Shown here: positions 1-8,135 of the stretch, one piece after another
How the letters are laid out: every line of letters starts with the position of its first letter
How positions within the stretch are numbered: the stretch's first letter is position 1
Source: Cytophagaceae bacterium
GTDB lineage: Bacteria; Bacteroidota; Bacteroidia; Cytophagales; Flexibacteraceae
Assembly (NCBI GenBank): GCA_947464365.1
Contig: CANHWS010000024.1
Location: 1-20,622, forward strand
Length of the DNA stretch: 20,622 bases
Direction: 5' to 3'
Notes under the pieces: generated by a model
Told to the model about the DNA's origin: nothing
The model's input: only the letters and a program-made list of their open reading frames with translations
Database searches by the model: none
Program-made: the position numbers and the translations under genes

Positions 1-56
1 AAGTAGAGAGGCAATGAGGGATCAAACCATACTTTTTAGACCATAACCCCGGCGTA

Positions 57-3000
57 ATGACCACACCCTCCACTAAATCCTTTGTCCTAAATGATCTGCT
101 CAAGCAACGCATCCTTGTACTGGATGGCGCTATGGGTACCATGATCCAGAGGCATAACCTGACAGAAGAGGACTACAGGGGCGATAGGTTTGCGAATAAT
201 GAGCGAGATCTCAAAGGCAATAACGACCTCCTGACCCTGACTCAACCTGATCTAATCAAAGATATCCATCGAGCTTATTTCGCAGCTGGTGCTGACATTG
301 TCGAGACCAATACGTTTAGCTCGACTACGATTGCAATGGCGGATTACCATCAGGAGCACCTTGCCTACGAACTAAACTACCAAGGTGCCAAAATTGCCCG
401 AGAGGTGGCAGATGAGTTCACAACCGCAGAACCAAATAAGCCACGCTTCGTAGCAGGATCAATCGGGCCAACAAACAGGACGGCATCAATTTCGCCTGAT
501 GTTAATAACCCAGGCTACCGTGCCGTATCTTTTGATGAGCTCAAGACGGCTTATGCTGAGCAGATTAAAGGGTTAGTTGATGGCGGGGCTGACATCTTGT
601 TGGTCGAAACCATTTTCGACACACTCAATGCCAAGGCGGCCTTGTTTGCAATCCAGGAGTTCAACGAGGCAACAGGGCTAAATATACCAGTTATGGTCTC
701 TGGTACGATCACCGACGCAAGTGGCAGGACCCTTAGCGGGCAGACAGTAGAGGCATTCCTCTACTCAGTCTCCCACGTCAATTTGCTGAGTGTAGGGTTC
801 AACTGTGCGCTTGGAGCTGACCTTTTGAGGCCCTATGTGGAAGAGCTAAGTGATAAGGCACCATTTTACACTAGTGCCCACCCCAATGCTGGCTTACCCA
901 ACGAGTTTGGTGAGTATGACGAAAGCCCAGAGCAAATGGCCAGTGTCATCGAGGGTTTCCTCAAGGATAACTTCATCAACATCATCGGTGGGTGTTGTGG
1001 CACGACCCCAGACCACATCAAGGCCATTGCCGAAGTGGCAGAACGCTACAGCCCACGCTCCAAACCCGAAAATGACCATCACCCGAAACTCTCTGGCCTA
1101 GAGCCACTCAAGATTTTTGATGGACTTAACTTCGTCAACATTGGCGAACGGACCAACGTTACGGGTAGCCGTGCCTTCGCAAGACTGATCAAGGAAGGAA
1201 AGTTTGACGAGGCAGTATCTGTAGCTCGGCAACAGGTTGAGGGTGGTGCGCAAGTCATCGACGTCAATATGGACGAAGGCATGCTTGATAGCGAAGCTGC
1301 CATGGTTTTATTCCTGAACCTCATTGCCGCCGAGCCTGATATCGCCCGCGTACCGGTCATGATTGATAGCAGCAAATGGTCCGTGATCGAGGCTGGGCTT
1401 AAATGTGTGCAGGGCAAGGCCATTGTCAACTCCATCAGTATGAAAGAGGGCAAGGATACATTCCGAGCTCATGCGCGCAAGGTGCTCAAATACGGAGCTG
1501 CCGTTGTCGTCATGGCATTTGATGAAGAAGGTCAGGCTGATAGCTACGAACGCCGAATCGCTATCTGCGATCGGGCCTACCATATCTTGGTTGATGAGGT
1601 TGGATTCCCAGCTGAGGACATCATTTTTGACCCAAACATCCTAACAGTTGCCACTGGCATTGAGGAACATAACAACTATGCTGTTGACTTTGTCAGGGCC
1701 ACCGAGTGGATCAAGACCCATTTGCCACATGCTCGGGTTAGCGGAGGCGTATCCAATATCTCGTTCAGCTTCAGGGGTAATGACACAATAAGGGAAGCCA
1801 TGCACTCGGCATTCCTATACCGTGCCATTAAGGCAGGCATGGATATGGGGATCGTGAATGCAGGTATGATCACGGTCTATGAAGACATCCCGAAAGACCT
1901 ACTTGAGCTAGTTGAAGATGTTCTCTGGAATCGCCGACCTGACTCAACCGAAAGGTTAGTTAATGCTGCTGAAACCATCAAATCTAAGGGCAAGGAAATC
2001 GTAAAAGATGAGTCTTGGCGCCTTTTAGAGGTCAAGGCACGCCTAGCACATGCCCTAGTCAAAGGCATTGCTGACTATGTAGACGATGACATTGAAGAAT
2101 GCCGACACTTGTATAAGCGGCCAATAGAAGTAATCGAAGGCCCTTTGATGGACGGCATGAACATCGTTGGTGACCTTTTTGGTGAGGGCAAGATGTTTTT
2201 GCCACAGGTTGTAAAGTCCGCCAGGGTGATGAAAAAGGCCGTTGCTTACTTACAACCATTTATAGAGGCCGAAAAGACCGAAGGCAGCAACGCACAGGGC
2301 AAAATTTTGCTTGCAACAGTCAAAGGGGACGTACATGACATTGGCAAGAACATCGTAGGTGTGGTCCTAGGCTGCAACAACTACGAGGTTATCGACATGG
2401 GCGTGATGGTGCCAGCCGAAAAAATCTTGGAGCGCGCCCGCAAAGAAAATGTGGATGTAATCGGCCTCAGTGGTTTGATCACTCCATCGTTAGACGAAAT
2501 GGTCCATGTCGCTAAAGAAATGGAACGCCAAGGCTTCAAAATCCCGCTACTGATTGGCGGGGCTACAACAAGCCGTATCCATACCGCTGTCAAAATCGCC
2601 CCAAATTATAGCGGCCCTGTGGTTCATGTGCTTGATGCTAGCCGCTCGGTCCCCGTTGCGGGTAAACTCATCGGCCCTGATAGTCGGGAGGCCTTTGCGT
2701 TAGATATCCGAGAGGAGTATGACCAGATGCGGACCGATCATGCGGCCAAACATAAGGATAAGTCCTTTGCTACCTTAGCGGAGGCACGCCAGAACAAGGT
2801 CAAAATCGACTGGAATACGACCAAGATCGTCAAGCCGCGTTTCCTTGGTGTCCAGTACTATCAAGACTATGACTTGGCCGAAATCGCTAAGTACATTGAC
2901 TGGACACCATTTTTCCAGACTTGGCAGCTCTTTGGTAGGTATCCAAAAATCCTGAAGGACGAAAAAGTAGGCGCAGAAGCCACCAAGCTCTTTGCTGATG

Positions 3001-3821
3001 CTCAAGCGATGCTTAAGCGTGTGCTGGATGGTAAACTACTGAAGGCAAAGGCGGCAATTGGTTTCTGGCCCGCCAATGCTGATGGAGATGACATTATCCT
3101 ATACCAATTGGACGAAAAAACGGTTAGCACTGATTGTGACAAACACGGCAGCCATACCAACACCATCCAGACTGTACTAACTGGTGCCGATGGCAAACCA
3201 GTCCGGCGGTCCCTCAAGTTGCACCATTTGCGGCAGCAGAGCAAACGCGCAGTCGGGGTACCGAACTATTGCTTATCTGACTTTATCGCACCAATAGAGT
3301 CTGGTAAGGTTGATTACATTGGCGGATTTGCGACCACAGCTGGCATTGGCGTGGATGAACTAGCTGCAGCTTATGAAGCTGACCATGACGACTACAACTC
3401 GATTATGATCAAGGCTATTGGCGACCGCCTAGCGGAAGCCTTTGCAGAGTTGATGCACGAGAAGGTGCGCCGTGAGCTTTGGGGCTATGCGCCTGCTGAA
3501 CGTCTAGAGAACGAGGCATTGATTGACGAACAATACCAAGGCATCCGCCCAGCACCAGGCTACCCTGCCTGCCCAGAGCATACCGAAAAAGGCACCTTGT
3601 TCACACTTCTGGATGCTGAGGCTAAACTTGGTATGACCTTGACAGAAAGCTATGCGATGACCCCAGCAAGCTCAGTGAGTGGTTGGTATTTCAGCCACCC
3701 TGATAGTCGGTATTTCGGGCTCGGTAAAATTGCAAAGGATCAGATCCAAGATTATGCTGAGCGAAAGGGTATGACATTTGAAGAAGCTGAAAAGTGGCTT
3801 GGATCTGTGGCCAATTACTAA
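57..3821 (+). CDS. metH: Cobalamin-dependent methionine synthase
   Basis: Transfers a methyl group from 5-methyltetrahydrofolate to homocysteine through protein-bound cobalamin, in the cytoplasm. At 1254 residues it is full length and carries all four modules. The homocysteine domain is about residues 10-330, with zinc ligands Cys250 (GFNC) and Cys313/Cys314 (GGCCGTT). The pterin domain starts near 357 (NFVNIGERTNVTGSRAF). The cobalamin module is about 650-870, with DVHDIG at 758-763 making His760 the lower axial cobalt ligand. The SAM-dependent reactivation domain is about 920-1254, with RPAPGYPACPEH near 1164. The ATG at 57 is the first start after an in-frame stop at 15-17. Only 56 bases upstream are visible, so a cobalamin riboswitch could lie outside. 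Within those bases TACTTTTT (30-37) is a weak -7-like element. The gene ends in a terminator shared with obg. Identification is secure. Confidence 0.98.
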   Translation: MTTPSTKSFVLNDLLKQRILVLDGAMGTMIQRHNLTEEDYRGDRFANNERDLKGNNDLLTLTQPDLIKDIHRAYFAAGADIVETNTFSSTTIAMADYHQEHLAYELNYQGAKIAREVADEFTTAEPNKPRFVAGSIGPTNRTASISPDVNNPGYRAVSFDELKTAYAEQIKGLVDGGADILLVETIFDTLNAKAALFAIQEFNEATGLNIPVMVSGTITDASGRTLSGQTVEAFLYSVSHVNLLSVGFNCALGADLLRPYVEELSDKAPFYTSAHPNAGLPNEFGEYDESPEQMASVIEGFLKDNFINIIGGCCGTTPDHIKAIAEVAERYSPRSKPENDHHPKLSGLEPLKIFDGLNFVNIGERTNVTGSRAFARLIKEGKFDEAVSVARQQVEGGAQVIDVNMDEGMLDSEAAMVLFLNLIAAEPDIARVPVMIDSSKWSVIEAGLKCVQGKAIVNSISMKEGKDTFRAHARKVLKYGAAVVVMAFDEEGQADSYERRIAICDRAYHILVDEVGFPAEDIIFDPNILTVATGIEEHNNYAVDFVRATEWIKTHLPHARVSGGVSNISFSFRGNDTIREAMHSAFLYRAIKAGMDMGIVNAGMITVYEDIPKDLLELVEDVLWNRRPDSTERLVNAAETIKSKGKEIVKDESWRLLEVKARLAHALVKGIADYVDDDIEECRHLYKRPIEVIEGPLMDGMNIVGDLFGEGKMFLPQVVKSARVMKKAVAYLQPFIEAEKTEGSNAQGKILLATVKGDVHDIGKNIVGVVLGCNNYEVIDMGVMVPAEKILERARKENVDVIGLSGLITPSLDEMVHVAKEMERQGFKIPLLIGGATTSRIHTAVKIAPNYSGPVVHVLDASRSVPVAGKLIGPDSREAFALDIREEYDQMRTDHAAKHKDKSFATLAEARQNKVKIDWNTTKIVKPRFLGVQYYQDYDLAEIAKYIDWTPFFQTWQLFGRYPKILKDEKVGAEATKLFADAQAMLKRVLDGKLLKAKAAIGFWPANADGDDIILYQLDEKTVSTDCDKHGSHTNTIQTVLTGADGKPVRRSLKLHHLRQQSKRAVGVPNYCLSDFIAPIESGKVDYIGGFATTAGIGVDELAAAYEADHDDYNSIMIKAIGDRLAEAFAELMHEKVRRELWGYAPAERLENEALIDEQYQGIRPAPGYPACPEHTEKGTLFTLLDAEAKLGMTLTESYAMTPASSVSGWYFSHPDSRYFGLGKIAKDQIQDYAERKGMTFEEAEKWLGSVANY

Positions 3822-3846
3822 GTGCTCTGTCAGGACTGAAGTCCAA

Positions 3847-3900
3847 AATCAAAAAGACCACCTGTCGCTATTGTAGCCTCAGGTGGTCTCTTTTTTGATT
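3847..3900. terminator. Bidirectional intrinsic terminator between metH and obg
   Basis: The arm GACCACCTG (3856-3864) pairs with CAGGTGGTC (3880-3888). The stem extends inward through GCTA/TAGC (3867-3870 and 3874-3877) around a TTG loop. It is flanked by an A-run on the left (3851-3855) and a T-run on the right (3891-3896), so a U-tract follows the hairpin in both directions. It sits between the convergent ends of metH and obg, where a shared terminator is expected. Confidence 0.92.
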
Positions 3901-3921
3901 TCGCCGTAGCCGAATAATGAC

Positions 3922-4917
3922 CTAATTGGCATTAAGCATATCCCAGATCACATCTTTCAGCCGCTCGATATTGAAGTTAGTTGCGGCACTAATGTAGATA
4001 TGGCGAAGATTGGCAGGTACGGTCTTTTTGACTTCAGCAAGCTCATCTGGCAGTAGCATATCGCACTTGGTGATGGCCAACAGTCGCTGTTTGTCTAGCA
4101 ACTCAGGGTTATGGGCTCCTAATTCCGATATCAAGGTCTGGTATTCTGCCTCGACGTTTTGGGTCGTAGCAGGTACGCAAAACAATAGCATACTATTCCG
4201 CTCGATGTGGCGTAGGAAGCGTAGACCAAGGCCCTTGCCTTCGCTTGCCCCTTCGATGATGCCAGGAATGTCAGCCACAATGAATGACTGTGCGTTACGG
4301 TGTTTGACAACCCCAAGGTTAGGTGTCAGGGTCGTGAAGGGGTAGTCACCGATCTTGGGTTTGGCTGCAGACACCACTGAGAGCAAAGTGCTTTTACCAG
4401 CGTTAGGGAAACCAACAAGGCCTACATCCGCTAAAACTTTTAGCTCTAAAATGATCCACTCCTCGATGCCATCTTCGCCTGGTTGGGCATACTCAGGGGC
4501 TTGGTTGGTACTAGTCTTAAAGTTCCAGTTGCCAAGGCCACCACGACCTCCTTTTGTTAGGACTACCTCGTGGCCATGGTGCAAGATTTCAAAACGGACT
4601 TCGCCCGTTTCGGCATCTTTTGCAACAGTACCTAGTGGCACCTCAACGATGATGTTTTTGCCGCTGACTCCCGTCATTTTATTTGCACTTCCGTTAGCAC
4701 CAGGGTCAGCAATGATGTGTTTGGTGTACTTAAGGTGCAATAAGGTCCAGAGCTGGGAGCTGCCCCGAACAATGATGCTGCCACCATGGCCACCATCACC
4801 ACCATCGGGCCCACCGAGTGGTGCCCATTTTTCGCGTCTGAAATGCGAAGACCCAGCCCCACCCCTTCCGGAGCGTGAGCAGATCTTGACATAGTCTATA
4901 AAATTATCACTTGCCAA
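3922..4917 (-). CDS. obg: Obg/CgtA GTPase, short form without OCT domain
   Basis: A GTPase that binds the large ribosomal subunit and takes part in its assembly and in stress responses. With the TTG start at 4917 it has 331 residues. Residues 1-145 are the glycine-rich Obg fold (FRREKWAPLGGPDGGDGG). The G domain follows, with G1 GFPNAGKST, the G2 region YPFTTLTPN, G3 DIPGIIEG, G4 TKCD and G5 SAAT. It ends soon after the G domain, so the C-terminal OCT domain is absent, as is usual in Bacteroidota. There is no ATG near the conserved N-terminus. The TTG gives MASDNFIDYVKI, which matches the family start; a GTG at 4956 would add 13 atypical residues. G4 is TKCD rather than the usual NKxD. It diverges from bshB1. 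Function is certain, the exact start less so. Confidence 0.95.
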   Translation of the reverse strand: MASDNFIDYVKICSRSGRGGAGSSHFRREKWAPLGGPDGGDGGHGGSIIVRGSSQLWTLLHLKYTKHIIADPGANGSANKMTGVSGKNIIVEVPLGTVAKDAETGEVRFEILHHGHEVVLTKGGRGGLGNWNFKTSTNQAPEYAQPGEDGIEEWIILELKVLADVGLVGFPNAGKSTLLSVVSAAKPKIGDYPFTTLTPNLGVVKHRNAQSFIVADIPGIIEGASEGKGLGLRFLRHIERNSMLLFCVPATTQNVEAEYQTLISELGAHNPELLDKQRLLAITKCDMLLPDELAEVKKTVPANLRHIYISAATNFNIERLKDVIWDMLNAN

Positions 4918-4983
4918 TGTCTGGAGGCCATCAAATCTGGTCTGCCCAAAGCGCACATCGCTGGGCTAAATGATGATGGCGGT

Positions 4984-5023
4984 GCAAAAATCGGTTTTTA
5001 TTTCCGCTTTTGCTGTACAATTG
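4984..5023. promoter_or_regulatory. Dyad and weak promoter candidate between obg and bshB1
   Basis: An imperfect inverted repeat spans 4984-5013. GCAAAA and CGG on the left are matched by CCG and TTTTGC on the right, around a T-rich centre. Directly after it lies TACAATTG (5016-5023), one mismatch from TAnnTTTG and reading toward bshB1. On the minus strand GATTTTTG (4992-4985) is also one mismatch away and reads toward obg. No good -33 element is visible on either strand. The dyad could be an operator for the divergent pair, but this rests on position and symmetry only. Confidence 0.3.
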
Positions 5024-5059
5024 CAGAAATGGCCCAGTGCCTACCCCAATTTACTCCCC

Positions 5060-5794
5060 ATGAAACTTGACATCCTAGCGCTTGCCTCCCACCCAGACGA
5101 TGCAGAAATGAGCTGCAGCGGTACCCTTGCCCTGCATGCCCAAATGGGTTACCGAACTGGCATTGTTGACTTTACTAGGGGTGAGCTGGGCACACGTGGC
5201 ACACCTGAACTTCGGGATGCCGAAGCAGCCGAAGCTGCTAAAATTTTGGGCCTAACCTGGCGTGGGAACCTGGGACTGCCAGACGGTTTTGTTGGTACCA
5301 CACCAGACCAAGTCATTAAGGTGATTGAGGTTCTGAGATTCGCCCAGCCAGAGGTGGTTCTCTGCAATGCCCCATCAGACCGTCACCCCGACCATGGTAG
5401 CGGTGCTGAACTAGCTATTCGGGCCTGTTTTATGGCTGGCCTTGCCAAAATAGAAACCCATTGGGAGGGTCAAAAACAGCAGGTCTGGAGACCCAAACAA
5501 GTTTTCCATTACATCCAAGACCAGCTTATCAAACCTGATTTCGTAATCGACATTACCAACCATTGGGATACTAAGTTAGCTAGCATCAAAGCCTTCAAGA
5601 GCCAATTCTACGACTCCTCTAACGAGGGCCCTGAGACCTACATAAGCACGCCTGAGTTTTGGCGTTTCCTTGGGTCGCGTGCAATGGAGTACGGCCACGG
5701 AACGGGTGCGCAATACGCCGAAGGATTCATCAAGACAAGGCAAATGCTGGTAACCAACTTGCTGGACCTAACTCCTAAAACAACGTTGGTATAG
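5060..5794 (+). CDS. bshB1: Bacillithiol biosynthesis deacetylase BshB1
   Basis: A zinc-dependent deacetylase that removes the acetyl group from N-acetylglucosaminyl malate, the second step of bacillithiol synthesis. The 244-residue product is a typical LmbE/PIG-L-family protein. It has SHPDDAEMSCSGT at 10-22, where His11 and Asp14 are zinc ligands and Asp13 the likely base, and DRHPDHG at 107-113, where His112 is the third ligand. The reading frame is open upstream to an ATG at 4970, but those 30 extra residues are atypical, and MKLDILALASHPDD is the canonical start, so 5060 is chosen. The gene diverges from obg and converges on pdxH with only 10 bases between the stops and no clear terminator. 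bshA and bshC are not in the window. Other LmbE deacetylases are possible, but the fit to BshB1 is strong. Confidence 0.93.
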   Translation: MKLDILALASHPDDAEMSCSGTLALHAQMGYRTGIVDFTRGELGTRGTPELRDAEAAEAAKILGLTWRGNLGLPDGFVGTTPDQVIKVIEVLRFAQPEVVLCNAPSDRHPDHGSGAELAIRACFMAGLAKIETHWEGQKQQVWRPKQVFHYIQDQLIKPDFVIDITNHWDTKLASIKAFKSQFYDSSNEGPETYISTPEFWRFLGSRAMEYGHGTGAQYAEGFIKTRQMLVTNLLDLTPKTTLV

Positions 5795-5804
5795 GTCAGC
5801 TAAA

Positions 5805-6500
5805 TCATGGAGCCAGCCGACTGATGGTCCAGCCCGGCTGAACGTTGGGCTCGGCAATTGCATCTTGGCGTTCGTACACAATACGATCATGCAGACGGCT
5901 GGGGCGACCCTGCCAAAACTCGATGTAGTACGGGATCAACCGGTAGCCACCCCAATGTTTAGGGCAAGTCAAAGCACTACCTTTTGACTCGTTGACCAAC
6001 TTTTCGGTCTTGAGCTCTAGGATATTACGGCTCACGATTTTTTCAGACTGCGGGCTAACAATGGCACCAATCTGACTGCCCACTGGTCTGGAGCTGAAGT
6101 ACTTTTCGGTCTGTTTGCGGCTGACTTTTTCAACTATGCCCTCTATCCGGACTTGACGCTCGAGCTTGTCCCAGAAAAAGGTAGCAGCAGCCACCGCATT
6201 GGTTGCTAGATGAAGCCCTTTGCGGCTGTTGTAATTCGTATAGAACACCAATCCAAGGTCGATTTCCTTTAGTAGGACCACCCTAGCAGCTGGTAGTCCT
6301 GTCTCTGAAACAGTTGAGATGACCATGGCATTGGGCTCTAGCATGCCCGCCTCTGTGGCATTGGCAAGCCAGGTCCTGAGCTGAATAAATGGGTCAGTAG
6401 GCATCTCGTCCTCATTGAGCGCGCCGACAGTATAATTGCGACGCTGCTCCTGCAGTTTGAGCCCACCCAAGACGGCGGGATTATGATCTTGATTTGGCAT
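5805..6500 (-). CDS. pdxH: Pyridoxamine/pyridoxine 5'-phosphate oxidase
   Basis: An FMN-dependent oxidase that converts pyridoxamine or pyridoxine 5'-phosphate to pyridoxal 5'-phosphate, in the synthesis and salvage of vitamin B6. The 231-residue product matches the family across its length. FMN- and substrate-binding segments are ARVVLLKEIDLGLVFYTN (72-89), NSRKG (91-95), RQVRIEG (115-121) and SSRPVGSQIGAI (136-147). The C-terminal signature WGGYRLIPYYIEFWQGRPSR runs over 183-202, and the protein ends RLAP. A TTG at 6518 would add six residues, but the ATG at 6500 is preferred. A -7 promoter candidate lies about 105 bases upstream. The 3' end nearly abuts bshB1 in convergent orientation. Identification is secure. 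Confidence 0.96.
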   Translation of the reverse strand: MPNQDHNPAVLGGLKLQEQRRNYTVGALNEDEMPTDPFIQLRTWLANATEAGMLEPNAMVISTVSETGLPAARVVLLKEIDLGLVFYTNYNSRKGLHLATNAVAAATFFWDKLERQVRIEGIVEKVSRKQTEKYFSSRPVGSQIGAIVSPQSEKIVSRNILELKTEKLVNESKGSALTCPKHWGGYRLIPYYIEFWQGRPSRLHDRIVYERQDAIAEPNVQPGWTISRLAP

Positions 6501-6604
6501 TTGGGATGGGTGCAACAAGGTCTTAAGTTGATGCCAAGCTTGTATAGGTGTACTGATTGGGATTGGTAGTCAGTTGATTTCTACTCCCTAATTTGGAGTC
6601 GGGA

Positions 6605-6612
6605 CAAAGGTA
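6605..6612 (-). promoter_or_regulatory. Candidate -7 promoter element for pdxH
   Basis: The minus strand reads TACCTTTG, an exact match to the Bacteroidota -7 element TAnnTTTG. No clear TTG -33 element is seen at the expected spacing. It would give a leader of roughly 100 bases before the ATG at 6500, containing a small ACTCC/GGAGT hairpin (6583-6599). This and the next entry are all I see in the 333-base gene-free region 6501-6833. Confidence 0.4.
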
Positions 6613-6702
6613 AATTCCAGACCTTGACCATTAACCAGATCATGATATATGTTAGCAAATCAGGGGCCGAAAATCTTAAAACCTCTAGATAACTAGGATT
6701 CG

Positions 6703-6734
6703 TTTTGCTTTTCTGGTTTGGTTCGTATTATTTG
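6703..6734 (+). promoter_or_regulatory. Candidate promoter for yqgE
   Basis: TTTTG at 6703-6707 is followed after 18 bases by TATTATTTG at 6726-6734. This resembles the Bacteroidota TTTG/TAnnTTTG pair but with one extra base inside the -7 element. It reads toward the gene starting at 6834 and implies a leader of about 90 bases. Confidence 0.35.
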
Positions 6735-6833
6735 GGCCAAGTGGCATCCAAGCGGCTTACAGATTGACTCATTTCCGGTCCTATTGTCAACGATTGGCTC
6801 AACCAGCGACCACAACGAAACACGAATCATAAG

Positions 6834-7406
6834 ATGGAAGTTCAGAAATCCGATAACATTGAGGTTGACAGAGGCACCTTATTGCTAGCAGACCCGTTTT
6901 TGTCAGATGGTACCTTTGACAGGTCGGTCATCTTAATCTGCGAACACAACGAAACGGGAACGATGGGATTTATCCTCAACAACAAAACGGAGTATCATCT
7001 ACCCGACGTGTTGGAGGACCTGAGCGATGCTAACCAGGATCTATATATTGGGGGACCAGTTCAGCAGAATACACTGCACTATCTGCACCGCATTGGTCCA
7101 GTTATCCAGAATGCCTTTCAGGTGACCCAGCATATCTATTGGGGTGGAAATTTTGACCAACTTAAAGTCAATGCACAATTGAAGACCATCGACCCAGGGG
7201 ATATACGTTTCTTTTTGGGCTATACGGGCTGGGGCAAGGGACAGCTAGAGTCCGAAATTGCCGATGGGACTTGGCTAGCTTTTAACGGGCATGAGTTTGA
7301 CTTTTTTGACATCCCACCAAAAGAGCTTTGGCGATCCGTCCTGAAAGAAATGGGAGGCAAATATCGCGAGATGGCCAATTACCCTAAGGATCCTAGCATG
7401 AACTAG
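6834..7406 (+). CDS. yqgE: YqgE/AlgH family protein (DUF179, UPF0301)
   Basis: A conserved cytoplasmic protein of the AlgH/YqgE family. Family members have been linked to alginate regulation in Pseudomonas, but no biochemical activity is established, and none should be assumed here. The 190 residues are the usual length. Family motifs are GTLLLADPFLSDGTFDRSV (14-32), TGTMGFILNN (41-50), YIGGPVQ (71-77) and the C-terminal FFLGYTGWGKGQLESEI (126-142). The ATG at 6834 gives a normal N-terminus. A promoter candidate lies about 100 bases upstream. The gene converges on the 7446-8111 gene with 39 bases between and no recognisable terminator. Family assignment is secure. Confidence 0.95.
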   Translation: MEVQKSDNIEVDRGTLLLADPFLSDGTFDRSVILICEHNETGTMGFILNNKTEYHLPDVLEDLSDANQDLYIGGPVQQNTLHYLHRIGPVIQNAFQVTQHIYWGGNFDQLKVNAQLKTIDPGDIRFFLGYTGWGKGQLESEIADGTWLAFNGHEFDFFDIPPKELWRSVLKEMGGKYREMANYPKDPSMN

Positions 7407-7445
7407 GGCCGATAACCCGCTAAACAAACCAGGAGGATTTATTTC

Positions 7446-8111
7446 TTAGAACTTCCGTTCCAGGATAGTTTGTAGAAGAAAAGCTTGGCTTAGTGCCTGC
7501 TTGTCCCTAAGGAGTTTGGCCAATTTACTTGCCTCTGTTGGAGGCGAGTCGGCATGATTGACCTTGGTGAGGCTAGTATTGTTATCCGCTAGGGTCATTT
7601 TACTCGCACCTGCCGACTTAGCAGCAGACTGGTCATAAATATCTTGGTAGCGAGTAGGCGAGGTCGGGGCAAGTACGGTTGTTGGCCTTGTCGGTTGCCG
7701 ATGGGCCTTTTCGGACGGCAAAATTGGTGGTGGCAAAACAGGATTGGCCCGCTCCTGACCTAGCCCATCTCCGGCTCTGCCAAGGGTGCCTTGGTGTGCT
7801 GACTTAATGGGTTTGCCCGCTTTGGTCCAACTATCAGGACCAATCTCTTCGAGGCTATCTGCAGAAGTTGTAGTCCTTGAGGTTGTTTCGACTGAGGTAG
7901 TGGCTGACTTAGCACTTGCTTCAGATTGTTGAGCCTCACGGATTTTACGCAGCAAGTCGTCATAGCTTGTTGCAGCTTCGGCATTAGGACCTGTTGACGG
8001 CACCCGATTACGTTTGCGTTCGGCCTCCTCTTTGGCCTTGGCCTTATAGCGGTAGATGCTGACTATGAGCCAACCCACCGCTATCAGTCCGTATATCACA
8101 ATCTTGAACAT
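7446..8111 (-). CDS. Membrane-anchored low-complexity protein of unknown function
   Basis: I do not recognise a named family. The 221-residue product has one N-terminal transmembrane segment (about 3-20), followed by a basic, Lys/Arg/Glu-rich stretch (22-36) that suggests the rest faces the cytoplasm. The middle (about 60-190) is rich in Ser, Thr, Ala and Pro and probably disordered, with a proline patch at 127-132. The C-terminus (197-221) is predicted helical, LLRDKQALSQAFLLQTILER, and resembles the short conserved tail on otherwise variable Bacteroidota membrane-anchored proteins. It starts 24 bases after the nuclease gene on the same strand, so the two are probably co-transcribed. That it tethers or partners the nuclease is inference. 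The gene is real by length, start and position; its function is unknown. Confidence 0.8.
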   Translation of the reverse strand: MFKIVIYGLIAVGWLIVSIYRYKAKAKEEAERKRNRVPSTGPNAEAATSYDDLLRKIREAQQSEASAKSATTSVETTSRTTTSADSLEEIGPDSWTKAGKPIKSAHQGTLGRAGDGLGQERANPVLPPPILPSEKAHRQPTRPTTVLAPTSPTRYQDIYDQSAAKSAGASKMTLADNNTSLTKVNHADSPPTEASKLAKLLRDKQALSQAFLLQTILERKF

Positions 8112-8135
8112 AGGCTCTGGAGGGCAGTATGTTGG

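Noticed and set aside
4355..4894. A 179-codon plus-strand open frame opposite obg
   Set aside because: It is the antisense of the glycine-rich Obg domain, which yields a proline/serine-rich shadow; obg itself is secure.
5814..5840. CAGCCG/CGGCTG inverted repeat at the bshB1-pdxH junction as a terminator
   Set aside because: It has a six-base stem and a 15-base loop, lies inside the pdxH coding end and has no U-tract.
7407..7445. Search for a terminator between convergent yqgE and the 7446-8111 gene
   Set aside because: No stem-loop with a U-tract was found in the 39 bases.
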